This document shows, piece after piece, positions 1 through 4,661 of a stretch of DNA of 7,480 bases. The notes beneath the pieces were generated by a model. It was not told the origin of the DNA and made no database searches. It saw only the letters and a program-made list of their open reading frames with translations. Both the position numbers and the translations under genes were made by a program. Source of the DNA: Acidobacteriaceae bacterium (lineage in GTDB: Bacteria > Acidobacteriota > Terriglobia > Terriglobales > Acidobacteriaceae); NCBI GenBank assembly GCA_030039895.1, contig JASHUR010000173.1, positions 1 through 7,480 on the forward strand, in the 5' to 3' direction. Each line of letters starts with the position of its first letter. Positions within the stretch are counted from its first letter, which is position 1.

Positions 1-317
1 ACAGCCGATTTGCTGTGGTCCAGATCGGGAAGGCCGAGCCTTGTTTTCGGCCGCTTCGATTGTGAAGACTTTTTGTTGCTCCGTTTGCTCATGCCAACTG
101 CCTCCATCGCAGCTGGCCATGAGCCTACTCACAGGTTGACGCGTCGGCCGTATTTCGTCCAAGTGGGCTGGATTTGTAAAGACTAGCCGGCTTCTCAATA
201 TGAACCCGAAGCATCGACTTGCAGCCAGGCCGATCTGTTTACTAAGTAGTAATCTCCGGTTGCCCGGTCAACCGGGCGCTAACGGTGTGCTGATCCATCC
301 TGTATGATTCCATCTCC
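1..317. other. Non-coding stretch before first gene
   Basis: I see no convincing gene here on either strand. There are two small hairpins: a 6-bp stem at 32-37/47-52, and a 6-bp stem at 262-267/272-277 with a TCAA loop, lying about 40 bases before the first start codon. No clear sigma-70 promoter stands out; a TTGACG at 136-141 has no matching -10 box at the right distance. Confidence 0.5.
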
Positions 318-1433
318 ATGAAAGAGACGTACGATCTTTTCCTCAAGACAAAGTACGCTGGTCTCGTGCTCGGCGCAGGCTGGGAATCTGAGGGCCGTTT
401 CGAACAGCCCGGGCACGACTTCATTACGGTTTCCGGAACAGTTGGCGACGAGATTTACACGCGGGCCCGAAAAGTATTCCGGGACGTTCTCCAATCCCAA
501 GACGAATCGATTGTCCGCGGCTGCCAAATTAAACGCCACTACACCAGGAAAGAGAGTGACGCAGCGGAGCTCTTTCTGGTCTTGAGCCCCTACCAGTATG
601 GGGCGGCCGAGGAGTACGGAACCTGGTACACTGACGCGCCGCTGAGGCCCGATTGCGGTATTGATCGCCAGGAGTTGCGGATCCTTCAGATTTCGCCGTT
701 CCGGTCGGTGATTGAGAACAAGAAGAACCTGACCTGCGCGCTCGGGTCCCGTCAAGTCGGACCAATGCACTATCCGTTTGGGAAACTGACCAAGCGCGAC
801 CTGATTTCGCTCTGGGGCGGTGAGACGGTGATTTCTGAGCGGTTTGCCGAGCTCATTGAGCGCGGCCGGTTTGGTGGCGGAAGAATCGAACCGATCTGGA
901 ATACGGTAAGTGGAGCAAGGGCTTTTCCGGCACTCGAGGAAACGCCGACGGGTACCGAGTTGATTGCCCGCGCGGGCTCAATGGGAATGAAGGTGAGCGA
1001 CCGCGAGTTTTGGATGTGGGTGGAATCTGCAGAGCAGTTGCCTGCCTTTGAAAAGGCGCTTTGGGAAGAGAAGAAGGTTGCCGAGGAGCGCCGAACCGCG
1101 GCACCTCCATCGCGCCGGTATTTGCAACTCAGGGTCAAGTCCCCACCCCTGGCTGTCGCTGAGCAAACTGTCTTGGTGGATCCGTTTATTGGAGGCTCAC
1201 AAGACCATTGCAAATGTGAGCTCGGAGAGATATATGCACGCGTCTTTTCCCGGCTTTACGTCAAGCGATCAACTTGGGACGGGTCAGACATCTGCCAAAC
1301 CGACCTCTACTTTGGCGGCCGGCAGGGGCTCTTCAGGCCTTTCCGACGCCTGATGGTCTCAAAGAGGTTGTTTGACCTGATGAACCAGGAGAAGATCAAG
1401 AAAGTCCAGTTCGAGATCGTCGAACTGGTCTGA
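318..1433 (+). CDS. Hypothetical protein with two related halves, possibly immunity-like
   Basis: This is a 371-residue protein of unknown function. It has no signal peptide or membrane segment, so it is probably cytoplasmic. The end of the first half (residues about 169-193, with V-I-S-E-R-F-A-E-L) and the protein's C-terminus (about 344-370, with M-V-S-K-R-L-F-D-L) have the same pattern: a serine and arginine, an amphipathic helix, then a short beta strand. This suggests an internal duplication. A C-x-C pair sits at 298/300. A two-lobed layout with such tails is known from the double-CXXCG/SitI-type immunity proteins of myxobacteria (PF09535), but the CxxCG motifs are absent, so the link is only a resemblance. 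The ATG at 318 has no clear ribosome binding site, so the start is uncertain. No toxin gene or operon partner is visible: 317 bases before and about 800 after carry no gene. Confidence 0.75.
   Translation: MKETYDLFLKTKYAGLVLGAGWESEGRFEQPGHDFITVSGTVGDEIYTRARKVFRDVLQSQDESIVRGCQIKRHYTRKESDAAELFLVLSPYQYGAAEEYGTWYTDAPLRPDCGIDRQELRILQISPFRSVIENKKNLTCALGSRQVGPMHYPFGKLTKRDLISLWGGETVISERFAELIERGRFGGGRIEPIWNTVSGARAFPALEETPTGTELIARAGSMGMKVSDREFWMWVESAEQLPAFEKALWEEKKVAEERRTAAPPSRRYLQLRVKSPPLAVAEQTVLVDPFIGGSQDHCKCELGEIYARVFSRLYVKRSTWDGSDICQTDLYFGGRQGLFRPFRRLMVSKRLFDLMNQEKIKKVQFEIVELV
1406..1428 (+). terminator. Hairpin over the last codons of the first gene
   Basis: A perfect 9-bp inverted repeat (CCAGTTCGA/TCGAACTGG, loop GATCG) lies inside the last codons of the 371-residue gene, just before its stop codon. 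The bases after it are only mildly T-rich (about 1437-1445). It could act as a weak terminator or an RNA 3'-end stabiliser, or be a chance result of the codons there. Confidence 0.25.
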
Positions 1434-1517
1434 AAAGTCTTCTCTTGCGGGCTTTAGGCACTAACGCAATGGACATGGCGAATCGAGAAAACGGCCCGAG
1501 TTTCGCGCTTCGAGCGA

Positions 1518-1639
1518 AGTCGCCTACTCGGAATATAGAACTAGATATTTGGCGGCTATCTCGCGATACGGGTATCGGGAAGCGGGCTAGGATTCCACGA
1601 TCCACCTTGACGAAAAGTCGCCATCTCGGACAAGTGACA
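1518..1639 (-). mobile_element. Possible remnant of an IS21-type insertion sequence end
   Basis: Two direct copies of AGTCGCC-NN-CTCGG occur at 1518-1531 and 1616-1629. They are 98 bases apart and differ only in the middle two bases. Read on the minus strand, the outer copy lies 5 bases inside a TGTCAC-type terminus at 1639 (TGTCAC-TTGT-CCGAGATGGCGAC). IS21-family elements typically begin with TG and carry several internal repeats at each end, so this could be one worn end. No istA or istB gene and no opposite end are visible in the window. The assignment is inference from the repeat layout only. Confidence 0.25.
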
Positions 1640-1649
1640 TATACGCGTG

Positions 1650-1685
1650 CTCAATGAGTGCATCATCGCCAAGGCACTCATTGAG
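1650..1685. repeat. Perfect 12-bp inverted repeat
   Basis: The arms CTCAATGAGTGC (1650-1661) and GCACTCATTGAG (1674-1685) are exactly complementary and separated by 12 bases. No T-run follows on either strand, so it does not look like an intrinsic terminator. It could be a recombination site, a protein-binding palindrome or part of a mobile element. It lies 10 bases beyond the IS-like terminus. Confidence 0.7.
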
Positions 1686-1920
1686 AGTGATTCGGGAAGG
1701 ATACTGTATGGTCCGCCGCGCGACGTCAAAGACTAGTTTGGTCGAGAGACAAGTCTGCGGCAATTAACGTTCCGCCATTCAGTCCGGTTCATGCCCTACG
1801 GCGGCCATTTGGCTGCGTCATCGGACTGTCGATAAGGCGCTTTCGGCCCCCTTTTCCCGCAGCCCCAGATCTCTCCAATCACGGTATTTGGTGGGAAATG
1901 CTATAGGGCGAAATTGAGCT

Positions 1921-1935
1921 CCAGGGGTGCGGAAA
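1921..1935 (+). repeat. Left copy of a near-identical direct repeat
   Basis: CCAGGGGTGCGGAAA here matches CCAGGGTGCGGAAA at 2196-2209, apart from one extra G. The two copies bracket the structured RNA stretch. They may be a duplication made by insertion or deletion, or two copies of an intron 5' junction (both contain GTGCGG). Confidence 0.5.
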
Positions 1936-2172
1936 CGGGTAAATAAGTACAAGTTTTATGGTGGGAAGAAGGTGTTCCCCGGGTGTTGGAGGTGAAAATC
2001 CTTGCACGGCTTCTTGAGCCGTCATAAGACGATTTCTACTGCGTTCGGCGCGGGGCCGGACCCGGGTGTTGTGAGGGCGAGTAAGCCCATGGCGGCGGGC
2101 CGCACAACAAGGGACATCCCTGACCCCAGGAAACCGGTGTTAGGGAGTTGAAAGCTTATACTAGGCTGGGAG
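1927..2172 (+). ncRNA. Probable 5' fragment (domain I) of a group II intron, truncated
   Basis: The stretch begins with GTGCGG, fitting the GUGYG 5' end of bacterial group II introns. It is packed with short helices: 1988-1990/1999-2001 around GGTGAAAA; 2006-2011/2017-2022 (ACGGCT/AGCCGT); 2043-2049/2055-2061 (one G-U pair); and 2068-2073/2103-2108 (GTTGTG/CACAAC) enclosing 2075-2078/2085-2088 with loop GAGTAA. Phrases such as TTGGAGGTGAAAATCC, GAGTAAGCC, AAACCGGTGTTAGGGAG and ATACTAGGCTGGGA recall domain I of introns that encode reverse transcriptases; this is from memory, not a search. No reverse transcriptase, domain V (GAGC...GTTC hairpin) or domain VI follows, because tRNA-Phe starts within 80 bases. 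It is therefore a dead fragment if the reading is right. It does not match RNase P or tmRNA hallmarks. Confidence 0.5.
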
Positions 2173-2173
2173 C

Positions 2174-2197
2174 GGATGCACCATAAATGGTGCATCC
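2174..2197 (-). repeat. Perfect 10-bp hairpin downstream of tRNA-Phe
   Basis: The arms GGATGCACCA (2174-2183) and TGGTGCATCC (2188-2197) pair perfectly around a TAAA loop. It lies 52 bases beyond the tRNA 3' end and could stop or trim the tRNA transcript, although no T-run follows on the minus strand. It could instead be a leftover helix of the intron fragment next to it. Confidence 0.6.
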
Positions 2198-2209
2198 AGG
2201 GTGCGGAAA
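2196..2209 (+). repeat. Right copy of the near-identical direct repeat
   Basis: CCAGGGTGCGGAAA repeats the motif at 1921-1935 with one G fewer. Similarity does not extend convincingly to the right of it. Confidence 0.5.
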
Positions 2210-2249
2210 AGCGCAGAATCGGGTCGATTGCCGTAAGTTCTTTGGAAAG

Positions 2250-2324
2250 TGGTGGCCAGAGACGGGATCGAACCGCCGACGCCGGCCTTTTCAGGGCCGC
2301 GCTCTACCACTGAGCTATCTGGCC
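2250..2324 (-). tRNA. tRNA-Phe (anticodon GAA), CCA encoded
   Basis: Read on the minus strand, this folds as a complete tRNA. The 7-bp acceptor stem pairs GGCCAGA with TCTGGCC and is followed by discriminator A and an encoded CCA (2252-2250). The D arm is GCTC-AGTGGTA-GAGC. The anticodon stem is CGGCC/GGCCG with loop CTGAAAA, giving anticodon GAA (phenylalanine). The variable loop has 5 bases, and the T arm is GGCGG-TTCGATC-CCGTC with one G-U pair. The length is 75 bases with CCA. A possible -10 box on the minus strand (TATACT, 2443-2438) lies about 115 bases upstream without a good -35 box. The 3' end faces the repeat-rich left part, and tRNA 3' ends are common integration sites. Confidence 0.97.
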
Positions 2325-2548
2325 TTGGTGCTTGAGATCCAAGGGCAACCGGGAGGTCGCTGGAGGGAAGTGCTGACATTCTTCCAGTAGCAGGAGGGCC
2401 GCTGCTGGAACTGAGAAACGTCAATTCAACCCAAATCAGTATAACAAACGGGCACCCTCTCACCGGGAGGTTGTGCCCTTCTGTTTTCTGCACCCAGGCA
2501 GGAACTTTGGCCGCGTCTGGCATACACTTTTCAGAACCGTATTTCATT

Positions 2549-2553
2549 AAGGA
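2549..2553 (+). promoter_or_regulatory. Ribosome binding site that decides the deaminase start
   Basis: AAGGA ends 8 bases before the ATG at 2562, an ideal spacing. It overlaps the other candidate ATG at 2553, which would have no usable binding site in front of it. The 2562 start is therefore preferred. Confidence 0.6.
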
Positions 2554-2561
2554 TGGCATCC

Positions 2562-4127
2562 ATGCTCTGCGTTCCTCGCACTCGTATGCTTTGCGTTCTG
2601 CTCGTGTTCCTATCCGTGCCTGCCTTGCTCCCGGCCCAGTCGCATGCGGTCCAGACAATCTCCGCAGCCAGCGCGGAGAGCCGCACCGCCGCAGCCTTCA
2701 ATGAAGCCCGCAAGATGGGGCCGCCTGCCCTCCGCGCGTTTCTCTATCGCATGCCCAAAGGGGGTGATCTGCATATTCACCTCTCCGGCGCGATTTATGC
2801 CGAGACGTGGATTCGCGCGGCCGGCGAGGAACACCTCTGCGTCAATGTTCAGAGTCTTTCCTTCACAAAGCCCGACAATGGCGCCTGCAAGTCAGGAGAA
2901 GTCCCCGCCAGCCAAGTCCCCCTGAACCAGGATTTGTATGACCATCTGGTTGACTCCTTCTCCATGCGCACCTTTATCCCCACAACCGCTGACTCAGGCC
3001 ACGACCAGTTCTTCGCCACCTTCGACCGCTTTGCCGATGCAGACAAAGGCCGCACTGGCGAGTGGATCAACGATGTAGCCAGCCGCGCAGCCGCGCAAAA
3101 TGAGCAGTACCTTGAGCTGATGAATACTCCCAGCTTCTCCGAGGCCGCCGACCTGGCGACAAAGATTGGCTTCAATCCCAACTTCGTACAATACCGCCAG
3201 CAGCTTCTCGACGCCGGCTTCCGCAAATTCGTTCCTGCGGCGCAGGCGCATTTTGATCAGGCCGACCGCAACCGCGAACAGATCGCCCACTGCGGTCAGC
3301 CAGACGCCCAACCCGCCTGCAAGGTGGAGATCCGCTACATCTATCAGGTGCTGCGCGACAAGCCGCCGCCCGTCGTCTTCGCGCAGATTCTTCTCGGCTT
3401 CGAGGCCGCATCCACCGATCCGCGCATCGTGGCCATCAATCTTGTGCAGCCTGAGGATGCCTATTACTCCATGCGTGACTATCACATGCACATGGAGATG
3501 ATCCGCGCGCTCCATCCCTTCTATCCCAACGTACACATCACGCTGCATGCCGGCGAGCTGGCCTTCGGCATGGTTCCTCCCGCCGGGCTCAGTTTTCATA
3601 TCCGCGATGCGGTTGAAGTGGCTCAGGCCGAGCGCATCGGCCACGGCGTGGACATTATGTATGAGAACCACCCGTATCAGCTGCTGCGCGAGATGGCCGA
3701 GAAGCACACCATGGTCGAAATCTGTCTTACCAGCAATGCCGTCATCCTCAATGTCAAAGGCAAGGACCACCCCTTCATGATCTATCGCAAGTACGGTGTT
3801 CCCGTCGCGCTGGCCACCGACGACGAGGGGGTCTCGCGCATCGATCTCACCCACGAATACGTCCGCGCCGCGGAGACGTACCCGCTGACCTACCTTGACT
3901 TAAAGGAGATGGTGCGCACCAGCATCGAGCACGCCTTCCTGCCCGGAGCCAGCCTTTGGCAGAAGACGACTCCGGAAACGTTCGACAAGCCCGTCGCCGC
4001 GTGTGCAGGGCAGCTCGGAAACGAGACTCCAACCGGAGCCTGCGCACGCTTTATCGCCGGCAGCCAGAAGGCGCAGCAGCAGTGGGAACTCGAGCGGCGG
4101 TTCCACGTTTTTGAAGCAAGCTTTTAA
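2562..4127 (+). CDS. Exported adenosine deaminase (ADGF/ADA2-like length)
   Basis: This enzyme of the metal-dependent amidohydrolase superfamily converts adenosine to inosine and ammonia. Counting 521 residues from the ATG at 2562, the family's zinc and catalytic residues are all present: H71-x-H73 in GGDLHIHLSG, H329-A-G-E332 with the catalytic glutamate, G-H361-G, S391-N392, and D420-D421. The N-terminus is a signal peptide (hydrophobic LCVLLVFLSVPALLPA, then AQS), so the enzyme should act in the periplasm or outside. Classical cytosolic deaminases have about 340-350 residues. The extra length here lies partly between the HxH and HAGE motifs, giving a spacing close to that of animal secreted ADA2/ADGF. 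Several cysteines (about 93, 109, 244, 253, 388, 481, 494) would allow disulfides. A start at 2553 (524 residues) is possible. The gene stands alone and converges on the cold-shock gene. The substrate could be another adenine nucleoside. Confidence 0.92.
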   Translation: MLCVPRTRMLCVLLVFLSVPALLPAQSHAVQTISAASAESRTAAAFNEARKMGPPALRAFLYRMPKGGDLHIHLSGAIYAETWIRAAGEEHLCVNVQSLSFTKPDNGACKSGEVPASQVPLNQDLYDHLVDSFSMRTFIPTTADSGHDQFFATFDRFADADKGRTGEWINDVASRAAAQNEQYLELMNTPSFSEAADLATKIGFNPNFVQYRQQLLDAGFRKFVPAAQAHFDQADRNREQIAHCGQPDAQPACKVEIRYIYQVLRDKPPPVVFAQILLGFEAASTDPRIVAINLVQPEDAYYSMRDYHMHMEMIRALHPFYPNVHITLHAGELAFGMVPPAGLSFHIRDAVEVAQAERIGHGVDIMYENHPYQLLREMAEKHTMVEICLTSNAVILNVKGKDHPFMIYRKYGVPVALATDDEGVSRIDLTHEYVRAAETYPLTYLDLKEMVRTSIEHAFLPGASLWQKTTPETFDKPVAACAGQLGNETPTGACARFIAGSQKAQQQWELERRFHVFEASF

Positions 4128-4144
4128 AACCAGGAGTCCGCACC

Positions 4145-4181
4145 AAAAAGCAGCAGGGGCGAGCCTGAGCTCGCCCCGCTG
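4145..4181 (-). terminator. Intrinsic terminator of the cold-shock gene
   Basis: A 9-bp GC-rich stem (4156-4164/4169-4177, loop CTGA) is extended by 4 more pairs (CAGC/GCTG) past a bulged A at 4155. On the minus strand it is followed after one base by five Ts (4149-4145), the pattern of a Rho-independent terminator 40 bases past the cold-shock stop codon. On the plus strand no T-run follows, but the hairpin may also end deaminase transcripts. Confidence 0.75.
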
Positions 4182-4221
4182 GTAATTCTCCAGCTAACGT
4201 GTTTAAACTTCTTTGCGTCAA

Positions 4222-4422
4222 TTAGAGAGGCTGGACGTCCGATGCCTGCCAGCCCTTCGGCCCCTTCACGACGTTAAACTGAACGGCCTGACCTTCTTGC
4301 AGACTCTTGAAGCCGGATGTTGCGATGGCCGAGTAGTGCACGAAGACATCTTCCCCATTCTGGCGGGAGATGAAGCCGAACCCTTTTGCGTCGTTAAACC
4401 ATTTCACAGTACCTTGTTCCAT
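4222..4422 (-). CDS. Cold-shock protein, CspA family
   Basis: This 66-residue protein is a single cold-shock (OB-fold) domain that binds single-stranded RNA and DNA and melts mRNA structure in the cytoplasm. It opens with the family-typical GTVKWFNDAKGFGFI, which contains the RNP1 motif K-G-F-G-F-I (residues 13-18). RNP2, V-F-V-H-Y, is at about 26-30. Length and ending are normal for CspA-type proteins. The ATG at 4422 is preceded on the minus strand by AGGA with a rather long 12-base gap. About 100 bases of leader separate it from a possible promoter, and long leaders are common in csp genes, where they make translation temperature-sensitive. It is monocistronic with its own terminator and diverges from the beta-helix gene. 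Whether it is cold-induced or constitutive cannot be told from the sequence. Confidence 0.96.
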   Translation of the reverse strand: MEQGTVKWFNDAKGFGFISRQNGEDVFVHYSAIATSGFKSLQEGQAVQFNVVKGPKGWQASDVQPL

Positions 4423-4530
4423 TGTGTTGCTATTTCCTGATTGAATTGCGCTGGAGTGAAACGGAAGCTGAAGACAACCCTGCTACAGCACAGAACTGCC
4501 GGATTTCCGGTTCGGACCTGACGCGCAGTT

Positions 4531-4539
4531 AGTGTACCA
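4531..4539 (-). promoter_or_regulatory. Possible extended -10 promoter for the cold-shock gene
   Basis: On the minus strand the bases read TGG-TACACT, an extended -10 box (TGn plus a TATAAT-like hexamer). No good -35 box lies 16-18 bases further up, as is tolerated with an extended -10. Transcription from here would give a leader of about 100 bases. Confidence 0.3.
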
Positions 4540-4615
4540 GACTTTGCAAGTTCTTGTTACTAAAGTTCTTGAAAATCAGATGACTCACCCGGGCCGCGCT
4601 GGAATCCCGCCTGAC

Positions 4616-4621
4616 TATAAT
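4616..4621 (+). promoter_or_regulatory. Possible -10 box for the beta-helix gene
   Basis: A perfect TATAAT lies 40 bases before the ATG at 4662. The bases 17 upstream (GC-rich) do not resemble TTGACA, so another sigma factor or an activator may be needed, or the match may be chance. Confidence 0.35.
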
Positions 4622-4639
4622 CCTCATGTATCCCAAATC

Positions 4640-4660
4640 ATGAAGGCCGCCTTACCCTGA
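4640..4660 (+). other. Tiny upstream reading frame touching the beta-helix start
   Basis: ATG-AAG-GCC-GCC-TTA-CCC-TGA encodes M-K-A-A-L-P. Its stop codon ends one base before the ATG at 4662. The main gene has no well-placed ribosome binding site, so re-initiation after this mini-frame is conceivable. It may equally be coincidence, with the real start further in. Confidence 0.15.
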
Positions 4661-4661
4661 T

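Larger units (their letters stand above)
1434..1926. other. Long intergenic region without a convincing gene
   Basis: Nearly 500 bases follow the first gene before the structured RNA stretch begins. Short open frames exist, such as 1445-1657 plus and 1396-1605 minus, but neither shows a recognisable protein or a ribosome binding site. The region holds the repeat pair and inverted repeat listed separately, and a near-palindrome at 1564-1577 (CGATAC-GG-GTATCG). It looks like worn accessory DNA. Confidence 0.5.

Noticed and set aside
1445..1657. A 70-codon open frame after the first gene.
   Set aside because: No ribosome binding site or protein-like pattern; it runs through the repeat region and is probably chance.
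1901..1922. Resemblance to the T7 promoter/SacI polylinker edge of common cloning vectors (CTATAGGGCGAA...GAGCTCC).
   Set aside because: The match needs two one-base shifts and stops on both sides, with no vector-like bases before or after, so chance is likelier than contamination. A vector screen would settle it.
1927..2172. Considered RNase P RNA, tmRNA, 6S RNA or an rRNA fragment for the structured stretch.
   Set aside because: The hallmark segments of RNase P and tmRNA are absent and the rRNA-like phrases do not extend. The group II intron reading fits better.
1..2249. Looked for a second copy of the tRNA-Phe 3' end as an attachment repeat.
   Set aside because: Only short, unconvincing similarities (such as CGAACCGATC near 888) were found. 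Any partner site must lie outside the window.
2994..3854. A 286-codon open frame on the minus strand, opposite the adenosine deaminase gene.
   Set aside because: The plus-strand frame has all deaminase motifs. The antisense frame is a by-product of GC-rich codons and shows no recognisable domain.
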